Positions 36,034-49,204 of a stretch of DNA of 64,000 nucleotides are shown in pieces; within the stretch, counting starts at the first letter, position 1, and every line of letters starts with the position of its first letter. Both the position numbers and the translations under genes were made by a program. The notes beneath the pieces are model-generated. The model was not told the DNA's origin and did no database searches. It worked only from the letters and a program-made list of their open reading frames with translations. Origin of the DNA: Toxonevra muliebris (lineage: Eukaryota > Arthropoda > Insecta > Diptera > Pallopteridae); the NCBI GenBank assembly GCA_963691655.1, contig OY829326.1, positions 91,319,235-91,383,234 on the forward strand. The letters run 5' to 3'.

Positions 36034-36507
36034 ATGCATAAAGAGATAAATTATGCACAAATAATTAATAATTGATCTTCCTTACATTGTGATGTGCTTC
36101 TACAAATGACACAATATTTTTAAAACGTTGTTTTTCTGTTTATCTTTATCTCTCTTCTGCTCCCGACACACTTCAGCATTCGTCCGAAATCATTATAAAA
36201 AATTGTCAAAGTTCCATTTCATTTAATCTCTGGAATTTTGGGCTAATTTCGTGTCCACGACAGAATTAAGAATACGAATTATTCATTCGTAGCTACGACA
36301 GAAGTTCCGTCGGAATCGGTGATAGGGTTGTTTGTTTTTATTGTTAAAAATGTTTCCAGTTAGTTTCAATTTTTCTAATTTGATTTGATTATTTTCCGGA
36401 TCAAAAATAAATAGACAAATATTTATTTAAAAAAAATATATACATTATAAATTCACAAAAGAATTAAAAAAAAAAAGAATTAATTCATAATAAATTACGT
36501 TAATTAA

Positions 36508-36907
36508 CCCTTTTATGCTCGAATATTAATGGGGCTTGATAGAAACCTTTCGAACTGAAATTATGGTAACTTAAGACTTTCACAATCATCTCACCAAATT
36601 TCATCATTTAAGAAAAAAAAACGCAATTGTAGAGTTGTAGACAACCACTGGTTTGCCCTTTTACTCCAATTTTTTTATTTTCATATTATTTTGTCTTTTA
36701 TAAACATATTTTATAATAAAAATTTCCACTATAAATCAATTTTTACACTTTTGACTTACTTCAAAGACAAAAAAATTTAAAAAATGGCATAAACATGGAG
36801 ACTACCTAACACAACTGAATGAATATATTATTACTAGTTTGCTAAATATCTATTTTATGCCACATTAAAGTGAATGTTGCCTATAGGCAATAGCGGACAT
36901 GAAAGGG
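36508..36907. mobile_element. piggyBac-type MITE with TTAA target duplication
   Basis: Bounded by perfect TTAA at 36504-36507 and 36908-36911. The left end CCCTTTTATGCTCG and right end CGGACATGAAAGGG (inverse CCCTTTCATGTCCG) form imperfect 14-bp terminal inverted repeats. 400 bp, no reading frame. Terminal CCC...GGG and TTAA are the piggyBac signature. Confidence 0.85.
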
Positions 36908-36994
36908 TTAAGGTAATAAAAGTTCAGAACTAATATGGTTGAGAGTAGAGAAAATTTAATATGTTTCATTCTTGGTTCCGCCACTGTACATATG

Positions 36995-39667
36995 CACTCA
37001 AATATGGTTATATGTATAGATGTAAAATATGAATAGATACATATGAGGCACATTATGAACTGCCAGAGGAAAGAGAAGGAAATCTTTTGCATTATTTCTG
37101 TTTACTACCATTTCTTCTTTCTGCCTTTTGTTTTTTGCTTAATTGGAATTTCTACATTCTTACGTTAAATTTTTTTATCTATTCGCTTTGCCAATATTTC
37201 AGAATATTTTTTGCAGAAAGGTTAGGCAACGAAAGTCAGGCACGCAATGCAAAATGTTGCTTTATTTGTTTTTATTTATATTAAATAATGCACCAAGTTG
37301 TAGCTATTACGATCTAATTTCTGTGCTGTCATAAGTTTCTAATAAGACCCGCATCTCTAAACAAGGTATATATTGTATTTAGATACCAGGTCATCCAAAA
37401 AGTTCGTGTTGTGTCTTTATTTAACCATAACCCTTATGTAGCATATTATGGAGTTATCTTGAACCCAGCACAAAAACTTGTTGCATTATTGGAGGGAATC
37501 TGGTAATTAAAACCAGGTAATTAATTTGCAATGCGATCCCCATCATCAGACTTTTATAATATTATTTTTATTATCAAAGTCTGCTGTGTGCAAATTGCTG
37601 AAATAATTTAAATCTCAGTCAACATTATTTCTATACTCAAGTATTTGATAGACTGTTGAAAACATTCATTTTCTTTTACATAAAAATGCAAACTGTTGAT
37701 TAAGAATATTGTCTTTGAAATATTGTCGAAGGACTTACGTATATTTAATAAATGCTACGTACATTCCAGCGCATAATTGCTTTCATTATTCTCTTCTGCT
37801 TCTTCACATAATATTTCATGCTTAAATTCAATTTTCAACTTTTTCTTTTATCGGTCAAAGTAATTAAATTTAAACGAAAAAGCCAAGCAACACAGAAAAT
37901 AATAACAAAGCGCCTAATTATATGCTATACTGTACGTATGTATAGGTGGGTGTATAATATAAGAAAGTGGAAAAGTACGAAAATAATTTCCAATTTCACA
38001 ACAATAATTTATCATAAAAAAAAAAATAATGAAATACTCAAAATTACTCCTTAAGGGCATCAGAAAAGTAATAGCTGAAAATGCTTTTTCTCTCAATTTC
38101 AAATTAAATTAAGTTTTCTTATAAAAAACGCAACTTGCGTAAAATTCAATTGAGCTTCTTCTTCTTCTACCACATTTTGTTTTGCACAAACCAGAAAATC
38201 CTGCCAAGAAAAAGAAACAGAAGAAACCATTATGCCAGGTTCAAATTGTTGTTGTGCTTGTAAATTTTCCACATTTTCCTCAATAGAATATAATATGATT
38301 ATCCTGGTTTTGTAAAGCGCATGCGTTGCTTTTATTGATTTTTCCCGGCCCCATAAGATATTTTTCCTCAAAATGTTTGTTATTTTACTCTTTATTGCCA
38401 AAAATTTATGCATTGTTGCCGGGTTTTGCACAAGCACGCACACAAACGAAAGCACAGACCCACACGCATACATGCATACAAAGTTTTGTTTAAATGCGTT
38501 CATATTTTCACAAGCGTTGCCTTATGTTGCTGCGGCAACCGATAACAGACAGACGATGCATATAACAGAAAAGGTGTGGGTGTTGAAGAGACATGATATG
38601 ACAATGTATGAACCATGAGGAGATGGAAGCACATATGTGTGTGTTTGTAAGGAAAATCATGTGTTTTTTCCCTAGTTGTTGTGGTCTTAAGGAATTTTTC
38701 GACTCTGGCCCTAACGAAAAAGGTCAAAACGTTAATTAAAGCCCAAAGATAACATTATAACTATTTTAAAATTTAAACTATTCTGCTACCTTCTCTAACC
38801 AGATGATTAAAGCAATCAATTTTTCCATTTATGTAAAATGTTAATGAGTACATATTTATAAATATGTGTGCGGAAAGTTATTTTATCGGATACTAACTAC
38901 AAATGGGGCACAATACGAAATTATAAAATTTTCAGGAAACGATAAAAAAATGTTTTGCTTGCGTTTGGTTGCATTTAAAAGTCTATTTTATGGAAAATAA
39001 TATGTCATATCAAATACATTTCCTGAAAAATTTTCATTTTTGGATTGTGCCCTTTTTTGTTGTTAGTATGCGATATCTACTCACGCACAATTGTACAATA
39101 CTTTTGCTTTGTTTTTGTATACGTACTACGTATTTGTCCTTAAAATAGAAACAACAAAAGAAAATCACGTAATTTGGTTTAAGTGCTTCAAGCGTTATTT
39201 ATGCGCAAACAGGAACAGTACTTGCAGATATGGAATAGAAAAAATACTGTATTGTAAATAGTATATATGTATGTGTACACTCAAAGAAATTATATACTGG
39301 TAGTTGTAGAGAAAATTTATCGTATTTATTACGCTAAAGCTACATCAATATTAGCATTGCACCAATGTAAGAAGTGATGAACAACATAAAGCTCCCAGCT
39401 GTTCAGCATTGTTAATTATCCTTTATTACGTGACAAGAGCGGTTAACTGTTTTATTTCCCGACTGAAGGCTATCACCTGAATATTGTAAAAAGGCTAGTA
39501 AGATAAATTTTTTTTTGAAAACTAATTTTTGTTCATAGATTTTTGATTTGACTTCAAAGAAAAAACTTTAAAAAATATCATAAGTACGAAATTGCAAATG
39601 ATCGGTAATCAAAACACATGTATAATACTTAACAGAACATAATAATTACATATATATAATATTAGTA
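36995..39667. other. AT-rich non-coding DNA
   Basis: No gene or element recognised. CATCCAAAAAGTTCGTG at about 37393 recalls some mariner ends but no mate was found. The 134-codon minus frame at 38099-38503 has no recognisable motif. Confidence 0.4.
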
Positions 39668-40193
39668 TAGTGAACGCTCGGAATTCTTAAGTAGTTTGTT
39701 CTTGGACTATTTAAGAATTCCGAATTCTTAAGATTTCAGAGCGTTTTTTAAAATCAAATTTTTTCAAGAAAATTACCTTTTTATTACAGTATTACAATGC
39801 TACATAGCCGTTGTATTTATTATTTATTATTCTAAGCTTCAAAGTCGCTTTAAATAATTAAAAGCGGAAAATATTTTAGAAATACATACATGCACCTGTA
39901 ACATACATTTCATTTCTTATACGTAAATGTACGTTGTTCATGGTAGCATTTTATTAGGTAAAAACACTAAAAGTAAGAAAATTCAAGAAAAAAATTATTA
40001 TTATTTCCAAACCTACTCAGAAACCTTAAGTCAAATCTTAAGGTTTAAGGAAGTTACATAGAAAACAAAAATTATTTCCAAACTTACTCAGAAACTTAAG
40101 TCAAATCTTAAGATTTCAGGAAGTTACATACAAGTCAAAAACTGCTTAAGTTTTCTGGACAATTTAGATTTCTGAACTTCCGAGCGTCCACTG
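39668..40193. mobile_element. Tc1/mariner-superfamily (pogo-like) MITE
   Basis: Flanked by TA at 39666-39667 and 40194-40195. The left end TAGTGAACGCTCGGAATTC and right end CTTCCGAGCGTCCACTG (inverse CAGTGGACGCTCGGAAG) are imperfect inverted repeats resembling pogo/Tigger-type ends. The left end folds further: GGAATTCTTAA recurs inverted at about 39710. A roughly 70-bp direct duplication (CTCAGAAACCTTAAGTCAAATCTTAAG type) occupies 40014-40130. No coding capacity. Confidence 0.75.
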
Positions 40194-40235
40194 TAGTTAA
40201 ATTTGTGTGACACCTGTTTTATTTCATTTCATTTA

Positions 40236-40260
40236 TTAACCCTCTAATGAATGCAAAAGA
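40236..40260. mobile_element. Possible single piggyBac-type end
   Basis: TTAA (40236-40239) followed by CCCTCTAATGAATGC has piggyBac-end form and lies 220 bp beyond the C-terminus of the transposase relic at 40482-41078. No matching inverted end was found upstream, so this is tentative. Confidence 0.35.
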
Positions 40261-40481
40261 GTCGGGAATTTTTTTCCTACCTAATTTGCCTGAAAAAAGA
40301 TAAATTGAATTATTTCGGCAAAAATCTTTTTTTCGGAGTCCCTAGGTAAAAAAAACCGAAGGATGCCTTAGGGCAGTTTTGCCCGTTTACGCCAACTAAA
40401 AAAGACAAGTGCATTAGAATCTACGATATGATTTCATTGGTAATATATATTAATGTAAGGGCTATAATTACAATTTTGAGA

Positions 40482-41078
40482 TTATTTTTTATTATGATAT
40501 TCATAAAAACATGTTTGGGATGTAAACAACACAATTGTGGGTGATGATTTGCAGAGCATTTGTGATGATTTGCAGAGCTTGCACACCTTTTTTCCGCTGT
40601 CCTTGCTAAGCCATAGTGGGAAATGGTCATATCCATCAAAACGAACATCTTGAATGGGTTGTTTTACTTTTTTACCAACCCCAGATGTACTTTCTTCAGG
40701 CAGTTGCGATTTGCTAGTCTTATTAGAACGGTCAACTGATTGGCATTTTTTGTAAGCAACAGGACTTGAGGCTACTTCTTCACGGAACATTGGTAACAGA
40801 AGTATTTTTTCATTTGGACAGGAATCATTTATTTTTCGTCTTAGATACGGCGACATGAAATAAACGAATTGGTAACAGCCACCATATCTATAAAATGATA
40901 AAAAAGCCGGACCAATGGGTTCGAGTTTTAAACGAATGTGGTAACGGCCCATGAGACCATCCTTGAAGTCCACGCCACCCATATGCCGGTTGTATTCACG
41001 AATAATGAGGGCAGCCAACTCTTACATATTGATTTTACTTCCGGTCATACCGTGGGATCTTTACTTCTTTTTCCTTGG
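40482..41078 (-). pseudogene. piggyBac transposase, C-terminal third, broken
   Basis: KEVKIPRYDRK (41078-41046) is followed after a frameshift and stop by ALIIREYNRHMGGVDFKDGL, the highly characteristic piggyBac 'YN..MGGVD..D' motif. A hydrophobic helix (FLSFYRYGGCYQFVYF) follows, then a C-terminal cysteine-rich tail (HFPLWLSKDSGKKVCKLCKS ... CFYEYH). A 21-bp tandem duplication at 40542-40583 doubled LCKSS inside this zinc-binding-like tail. The N-terminal and catalytic parts upstream are absent or unrecognisable. Strong family match; clearly dead. Confidence 0.9.
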
Positions 41079-42289
41079 AGGCAAATCCAATCTTAAAGAG
41101 CTGAGGGCATATATTATAAATTTTTTCTGCATATGCTCAGATATTTTCAATACGGTCCATTCTATAAGGAACATAGGGCCTTAACATATAACTTCCAACA
41201 GTTTTTATCCCACGTTATCTTCTTTATTTCGTCCAAGCTGTGACCCAATAGACGGGTGCTTCGTCTCTAACCATAGCCGTGAGTTTGAGATAACCTGCAA
41301 TATGTTACGCATGCAGCGGTTTGCAAAAGCTGGGACATATTGAAACGGATTTCACGTTGGAGTTGGAAAAAAAACAATTTTTGCGCGGCGAGGGATATAG
41401 GACAACTTCCAAGCAGGATGTAAAGTGCCAAACGCGAGTTTCGCTTCTAGTTTTCAATGTCGGCATTTTTGCTGCAGAATCCTTTACTTATTGTTGCTTT
41501 GTTGCCATATCTACGGAGGCAGTTGCCATCAGCATAATCCAAGAGAGAGTTACTTAAAATATAGTGTAAGATCTGGGTATGTATTCAATAAAAAACACTA
41601 AACAACAGTTAAAAACTTTCTTAAATATATCTATTTTTCCACACCTCTGAGTGCACATAACCCCTTGAGCAAATTTTATTGTTGCCTTTGCAAATTAAAT
41701 TGCTGTCATAATTCTTATGTCAACAATAATAACAACAGCAAATAGCAAAGCAACAAAGATATGTATATTAGTTGTATTGTATGTTCTTATGTACATATAG
41801 TACATATCAACGATTATAATGGTTTGATATGTATATATACTTACTTGCATACGCAAACCTATAAACATATGTATTTGTAAATAATTTATTAATAATTCAA
41901 CTCGTATATGGCATTTGTAATATGCATGCATCTGTGTATTTGTATGACTGTATTCGTCAATTTGTTTATACTTATTTTTGCGTACAAAGGCATAAAGAAA
42001 ATAGACTGGAGAGAGTCGTTATTTATATACTAGTAAGTATGGATATAATATACTTTTTTAAAATTAACTACTAAAAATTTTAGTAAAAAAAAAAACGTTT
42101 TCTCACTTAACTTTATACGTATGATCAGGTATCCAAACACTAAGCCAATTACTTGGTTGTTTTCACAAAACCCCTTATTGCACGTAGCAATTCTTCGTGC
42201 AATCAGTTGAATGCAATTCAAGTTCGATGGTGAAAGAGTGCGATGTTTGCGTGTGTGCAAATGTCTTTAAGCTATCATTATCCTAGGGA
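41079..42289. other. Non-coding DNA, no recognised feature
   Basis: Short frames (41321-41557 +, 41695-41931 -) lack known motifs. ATATGTATATAC-type repeats lie around 41760-41900. Confidence 0.4.
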
Positions 42290-43140
42290 GGTGCTGCACA
42301 TTCCTTAAGAAGTTGAAGGCATTCGTAAAGAAATGGAACCAGCTTTTTTTAAGACACCAGAAGGTCATTGGCGCTGAAGGTCATTAATATATCTCTTAGT
42401 ACAATCCAAAGTCGTTTAAGTGAATTACAAATTGAATTATGAGCTCCATAGCCAAACCCTTACTGACGGCAAAACACACAAAAAAATGTCAGTTGTGGAC
42501 TGTCAAAAATATGAATAATGATTGGATCCATATGACCTTTATAGACGAATCTTTTTTTTGGACGGTAGGTACCATAAAACGTGCCTTGTTCATTAAGGGC
42601 AGTAAGGGTTCCGAGATAAGTTAAGTATCTAGGAAAAGCTGATGGTTGGGGACGCTTTTCAAAATAGAGTTTCGACAGGATAATCATGTTTACGAGAAAT
42701 TAGGATATCCAGTGCATGATCCATTTATACCAACATAGACTCTTATCTTCTGCCAATAACTGGTATGGGAAAGAAAATCGAAATTGAGTGATGTAAGAGC
42801 TTAGAACCCTAAACATCAAAGTCACTTGTTCAGTGAAAGAAGAAAAAAGGACAAGAATTTTAGGAATGGCCTCTCAGTCTCGAGATGCTAACCACATTGA
42901 AAATTTTTGAGCAATTATTAAGCTTAAGATGAGTAGAAAAATGCCAAGAGCATTGCCCAATTAAAACAATAGCTTAAGTCAAAATGACGGAGTTTACCGC
43001 AATTGTATGCCAAAAAGCTAGAAATAATATGACCTCGTGTTACCACGAAATTACTCAAAATTGTGCTAACTAGATGCATTGGACAAAAAAATGTTTAAAA
43101 ATAATGTGGGACATTTTTTTTGATTGGGGCATTTTTTGAA
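42290..43140 (+). pseudogene. Tc1-like transposase pseudogene, nearly full C-terminal two-thirds
   Basis: AKPLLTAKHTKKCQLWTVKN, then DWIHMTFIDESFFWTV (42439-42624), matches Tc1-like 'PLLT...R..W......W....F.DES.F', retaining the first catalytic aspartate (D of DES). Further on, broken frames give WGRF-like sequence, RQDNHVYEKL-like sequence near 42675, and HIENF.AIIKLKMSRKMPRAL near 42895-42950, the 'NPIENLWAI.K.K' region. It ends near LDA..KKMFKNNVG about 43115. Many stops and frameshifts; terminal repeats not identified. Confidence 0.85.
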
Positions 43141-44344
43141 GGCCTTAGGCCGCTCTTGTTGAAGACTGTATGTATGTTCTTCAACGAAAACAGTATAAAG
43201 CATAAACACAAATTAAATGTAAATAGTATTGGATCTTAGTTGTTGATGTATTGCAGCGTGTAATAGTATGTACTTACAACTACGGAGCAACTTCAAAAGA
43301 GAATTGCCAATAGCTGCAACTCAAGTATTGCTGCGTCTAATAGGGGTCAAAGATACTTGCGAGCGATATGTCTAGATATCATATTTTTATAGAATTTTCA
43401 AAACGTACTTCTTAAATTTTTTGCGAATTTAATTTGGTTTGGTTTGTGGTTGTCTGACTATAACTACATATGTGCATCTCACTTTTAACATAGTTAAACC
43501 CTTTTTGAATATCAATTCAAACTGAGCATATTATTGAACAAAAATATGTGAGTAAAAGTGGGGGCTCTTGGGATATTTTGGACTACAGCTGCAGTATTTT
43601 AACAGTAAAGAATCATTTTTCTCTTTTATTATGCAAGTTACATTTAAACTATGCAGCTCTTAAAATCCGTTTAGTCGATTTTTCTTTTGCATCTAGTTTA
43701 ATTGCATATAGGCGGCAGTTTGTTACCTCAACAGTAACGTCATAATATTTTCTACCAGAGTGACGAGGCAGAGTGGAGGTGACACCACTCAATTTCTTCA
43801 TTCCTGGAAATGCCCCCGCTCTCCTAGATAACTTTTTATTTCATTACCGCTGGAACATTCGTTTAATTAAAATATTGAGCAATAAATTATTATTTTAATG
43901 ACTTTGTCGGCAAAATCTTCAAGGTCACCACTGACTTTCTACTGATACAATACTTTTAATTTATAATTTATGGGTGAAATATATTGTCATACCTTAGCCT
44001 GTAACCATCAAGGAAACCGTAAAAATGCCATCCGAATTCTTCTTGAATAAGACTGTTCTAAAGTCATGAAACGAAAAGAAAAATTACTAGCCAGAAAGAA
44101 AAGAGTATGGAGATGCATTATCACATGGTTTGCTAATTCTGGGAATTCGGAATGTGAAATTACAAACCCGAGATTGCGAGATTAGTCCCACAGTGCATTG
44201 TTTTAAATTTGACAAAAGTTAGTAATAAATTTATACATTGTTCCTATCAATGTATTCTAAACTGTTTTTATTTAGTTCAGAAATTTTATTAAAGCCTAAA
44301 ATCTTTTTATATAATTATCTATAAAACCATAATTAAAATAAACA
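43141..44344. other. AT-rich non-coding DNA
   Basis: Nothing recognised beyond short chance frames. Confidence 0.4.
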
Positions 44345-45065
44345 TATGGGGATTTCATCTCAAGGAAACACACTTTTAAAATCGATCAGGCTCAAATTCG
44401 TACAAAGTTTAGTCCTATTGTGTAGTAGTTACTACATCAAATTTGAACGAGATTGGTTTCAAACTCACCGGTTGGAGGAGGTAGAATTTTGACATTTTGG
44501 TCAAACAGCCCCTGTCTCGGATCCATGTAACTTCTAATCACCTATTGCATTTAGAAAATTTTGTTCAAGATGTTTTCAACAGATTTTTATTCAATCTTTT
44601 AAAAATCGAAAAAAAGTTCAAAAGGTCAAGAGAATTCGTTTTGATAGATAAACAAGTCTCAACCTCAAAGTTCTCAAAGGAAAATGCCTAAACTTTTTAT
44701 AACTAAAAATAAAAAACATTCATTTTTGAAAAAAAGTCAAACTATTTTTGATTTTGAAAAAAAAACCGTAAAATTTGGGATTTTTGTTTGTTTTTTTTTT
44801 TCTTTTTTCACAACATAAAAATCTATAAGATTGAATAAAAATCTAAAGGAAACGTATAGGACAAAATTATATAAATGCGATAAGTGATTAGTTGCATGGA
44901 TCCGAAACAGGGACTGTTTGACCAAAATTCAAGTTTTTGACTGATCTCATTCTAATTTTATGTGGTCATCATTTCCCAACAGATCTAAACTTTGCACAAG
45001 TTTGAGGCCGACCAATTTTAAAAGAAACCCTCCAAATATATAAAAATGATAATTCATCTCAAAAA
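44345..45065. repeat. Long inverted repeat, ~270-bp arms, ~180-bp spacer
   Basis: The left arm (about 44345-44620) and right arm (about 44805-45065) are inverted copies. Matched stretches include TTTTGGTCAAACAGCCCCTG / CAGGGACTGTTTGACCAAAA, TCTCGGATCCATG / CATGGATCCGA and AGATTTTTATTCAATCTT / AGATTGAATAAAAATCT. Similarity is estimated at 70-75% with small gaps. The paired frames MVKQPLSRIH and MVKQSLFRIH arise from this symmetry and are not evidence of a gene. It could be a foldback element or an inverted duplication. Confidence 0.82.
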
Positions 45066-48000
45066 TATATTTAAATTTTAACAGATGATTCCATTTTTAA
45101 ATAAAATATAAAGTAAATCTAAATTAATGGGCAAAATATGATCATCAAAATATTAAAGAGTTTAGAGTTGAATCCGTAAGATGCGACCTAAACTTGATTC
45201 ACATATAAGACCATATAAAACCCGCTGCCGGTAGTTAAATCCTTTTTGCAGGTAGTGTCGACGAACCCCACCATTGACAAAAATATATATTTCCAATATT
45301 ATTGCATTGGCCAAGGAATACGATTTTTTTTCTTTGAACTTTTGGAAAAATTTTGGTTAAAATTGTTTGAAGTTCCAGTTAAAAAATTTTTGTTATATCC
45401 ATATTCTGTTAAACGTAATTTTCTTCATTTCAGAAGTTTTTCAACTTCTAGTTTTACAAAATTTAGGGGCAGAGAATGTTAGAAAGCATTTTTATGTTCA
45501 TACGGATTTATTAAAAAAACTAAAAGATCAAAAGAAATGGTTCGGTGTTGCCTAATTCCATCCATTAGCTGAATATATAAATAGATTTTTAATCTAAAAA
45601 ATCCCAGTCCTTTTTGTTAAAGAGGCAAAAATGTATTATAAGGAAGAGTAAAAAAAAGTAATAACTTTATAAAATACTTAAAGCCATGCTCACAACATAA
45701 AACACCAAAACAAATTACAACATATTAAGCGGAATCACGGGATTGGTAATGAGAGATTCAGGAATTAATGGTGATGAAGATAAAATAACGATTTCTTTAA
45801 AAAAGGCGGTTGACTGTACATATTCTATCATTTGATATCCTTGAATAGCAAAACTATGATTTTAATTATTTGCTTTGAAAAACAGTGGTCTGGAAAAACT
45901 TAATGGCTACAGTCATTTACAGTTCTTTACTTAAAATGTTAGAAGCTTAATTTAAAAGTGTAAATATACTAAGAGATTTAACATTTTTCAAATTTATTTA
46001 AAAGTTGTTATTCAATATTAATATTGCTGAATCAACTAGCATATTCTTTATATTTTCTCATAACCTTTTTTCGATTTGTACAAGTTCTTTCCATTTCCAA
46101 TTAGATTTACATACACACATAAAATATTTGCTGCCATTTTTCGATTATGTGTGTTCACATTTGCCATAAATTATTAAGCTCATCCATTAAACTTAATTAA
46201 TATATGAGTTTGAGATGGCATGAGTTGTATTTTTTTTTTTTTTTTTTACAAATGTAAACAGTAGGTAGAAATTGTTCGTGAATGTAGCAGACATGGTAAC
46301 GAAAGTTTTCATTGTAATTCTGTTTTTTTAATTTTTTATTTTTAGTCGTTAACACAAAAATATATTGCCAAACAGAAAACGACAAACCCTTCAAATGAAG
46401 TGGATTATTTTATCTCCCTTCCCTCTCCATATCAAGCTTCTACAGTTTTGCACATCTATTGTTTTTGTTTGTTTTTGTAAATCCCCACATTTTTTCGTTT
46501 GATTACAATGCCGCGCGATGCAATATATCGCCACTCATACCACTGCCTCCCTGCCATCCCCCTTTTCGGCTTCTTGCCTGCCTGAGCTGTTTGTGTATTT
46601 ACCAACGACGGAAGATGTCCATTTCAATTAACGTTGCCAAGGTACTTGAATTTTTGAATATTTTTTGTTGCTTGCTGTTGTTTGCTTTTTGCATACAAAA
46701 TGCAAAATTAAAAAAAAAAATTATATGGTTTTTTTCGCGATGGTCCCCTCAATGAAAAAAGCTTGAAATTGCAAAAAATGTATTTTGGATTGAGTTAGAG
46801 TAGAGGATAGATTGATGCTGCAGTAGGCTCAGCTATATTGAGGGTTTTATGCAAATATACGAGCAGATATGTATGTATATGGCATACACAATATGCTCGG
46901 GGGTCAGTATTGGGGTAACATTGTGAAGTGCACTTAAGCTGCATTAATTAAGTTTTTTTGTCTATTTTCTTTTTTGAAAATGTCGAGTTCATGGTATGGA
47001 ATTTAAAGGCATGCTTTGTTTTTAGATAATAATTTTAAATTTCCTATGTGTGTTATTCAATTTTTCAGGATACGAAGTCATGAGACTACCAAAAAGCACA
47101 ATTTTGTTCAACTACGCTTTAGTTTTATGTGCGATACTTAACATAGTGAATATTTAATAAAATGTGGCTAATAAATGTAACTTGAAAAACTATAATTGAA
47201 TATTAAAAATCGTAAATCGCATTTTGTAGAAAATAAACGCCAAAAAGAAAAAAGTTCAATACTGAAGAAAACTTTTTGGGTGTGACACTAGAATATCCTA
47301 GAAACTAAAGTCTACAGAGAACCAAACACAAAAAGCAGAAAATTTACAGAAATGAGAAAAATGAGAGCAAAATGAGCTTATAATGGCAGTATGTGCAAAA
47401 TCAAATTCTCGCAGCAGATTTTAACTTAAAACAACGGATACCTGATGAGGACCAAATTAATGAGAGAGAAAATAGAGAACATGAAACTTACAGAGTCAAA
47501 AAAATAACAGTTGACAGTATCGGAGAGGTTAGTTTGTGAGAGTGTTTTACATGACAGCGCTTGTGCAAGTGCGAGAGAGTTTAACAATGCGCTGCTGAGT
47601 GAAACCTCAAATGTTGAAATTAGAAAATGCAATGGCTGTAAAGCTAAAGCTAAACAGAATGCCGGCATCGCGTGCAAAAACACTCTTTTTCACTCTCTCC
47701 CTCTCTCTTTTTCTTCCTCTCATTCGTCCTATATTTTTTAGCACACCCACGCATAAAGAAAGTTTGAAACAACAATAACAAAGAGTTGCTATTAAAATCA
47801 CATACATAATTTTTTTTATTTATTACTCTCGCAAGTCATGCACTTTTCCCCAAAACGCTTTTACTCTGCCGCTCTAAGGGAGAATATACGAATGTACACC
47901 AGCATATATCGCTGAGGATAATATTGCGCAATATTACAACAACGCCCAAAACAAAAACGGCAATCTCAGCTACTACCTCCCCATTGGCAATAGTGTTCCA

Positions 48001-49199
48001 TCCACTATGTTTGTTTTGTCGTAAAAGAAAAAAATGAAACGAAATATGCACTGCAATTTATTTTATTTCCAACAAGCAAAACAACAACAAATGGGAAAAG
48101 TTGCTGCTGCAACCTTATTTCCATGAATAACAAACATTTTGTATTCCCATAACAGAGTTCAATATCCTCACAGGATATACAGGATAAAAGAAGTTATTAC
48201 ATAAAAGAAAAAACCAGGTGACAGCGTGTGCAGCGTAGAGAATTTACGTAAATATCGGTGTGTGTGTGTGTAAAAAAAAGCGGGTGAAATGTACGAAAGG
48301 AACAAGAAGCAAAGAAAAGAAAAATAAGAAAAGTAATGGAAAGTATCAGGTACATCATATGCAGCCATAAGGATAACATTAACGGTAACGGTGAGAAAAG
48401 TTTTAGAAGTTGTAATTTCAGATGAGATGCAGGTTATATTTCATTACATTATATACTCTTGTATGTATACATATTTAGTTGTTTTCATTCATATACATAC
48501 TACATAAGGACATACGATGTGTGTTTGTAAGTATATTAGAACCAGATATTAGTATTTTTTTTTGGGTAGGAGGAGCGTTCACTTAGTTGCTAGTGGTATG
48601 CTTGTGTATAATGCTACAATTTATTTGTTTCTTTAGTAATGATACCACATAAATTTAGCTCGCGGTTGAATGCTGAGCATCTTTTCTTATCTCTTAATGA
48701 TTGTGTTTCATGTTTGTTTGCTACTTTTATATTGAGCACATTCGTTAGCGCACTTAAAAGGTATTGAATTAAGATGAGCTGATTTTGGAGAAACATAGCT
48801 TAATTTTCGAGCGAGAAGAGATGTGGAATGGATGTCATTGACACTATTTTATCTTTTTATTAACTTTATTAAGAATATTTAAGACGTCTAAGTGGCGAAA
48901 AATCATTGAAATTTGCTATAGTCACGATTAATTGTGTTGAGTGGTGGCTTTATCCATCAGCTGGAGCACAATTGAAATAGAGAATGTTAAAAATAATATG
49001 CCATTATTGCCCATTGCGAGATTCCACATTTACCCACTTTGTATTTATTATATTTGTATAGAAATGGAAAGAACCTACAGTTCCGACAATCAACTCTACT
49101 AGCTGCCGGACCTTTTCGAAGTTAACATGGTATCTAATGGAAGAGATGGATATCAATATCATCTCATAATTTCAAACTCAGAGACGGAGATATGAAGTA
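45066..49199. other. AT-rich non-coding DNA
   Basis: About 4 kb with no recognised gene. GTTGACTG|TA at 45822-45831 resembles the ends of the pogo-like MITEs but no mate was found. A T18 run lies at 46231-46248. A CT-rich tract (CTCTCTCCCTCTCTCTTT) at 47692-47720 may be a GAGA-type site. Confidence 0.4.
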
Positions 49200-49204
49200 C
49201 AGTG

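Larger units (their letters stand above)
34299..36986. mobile_element. Candidate old hAT-type element with nested insertions
   Basis: The left end CAGTGGCGGATC and the right end GGTTCCGCCACTG are inverses over about 10 bp (CAGTGGCGGA). They are flanked by CACATATG (34291-34298) and TACATATG (36987-36994), an 8-bp near-duplication as expected for hAT. Within the 2.69 kb lie a CACTGAG MITE, a SINE fragment, a Harbinger fragment and a piggyBac-type MITE. No hAT transposase was seen. ATATG is common in this DNA, so the target duplication could be partly fortuitous. Confidence 0.5.

Noticed and set aside
37390..37420. Mariner terminal repeat (CATCCAAAAAGTTCGTG)
   Set aside because: No inverted partner, no TA-bounded end and no nearby transposase.
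38099..38503. 134-codon minus-strand frame as a host protein
   Set aside because: No recognisable domain, ordinary chance length in this much sequence, no splice or promoter context; left as non-coding.
41160..41180. Second end of the piggyBac relic at 40482-41078 (CATAGGGCCTTAAC)
   Set aside because: GGG is not directly followed by TTAA, and its inverse does not match the CCCTCTAATG end at 40240.
44497..44925. Two similar frames MVKQPLSRIH (+) and MVKQSLFRIH (-)
   Set aside because: They are the two arms of one inverted repeat read outward-in; no family match and no coding bias.
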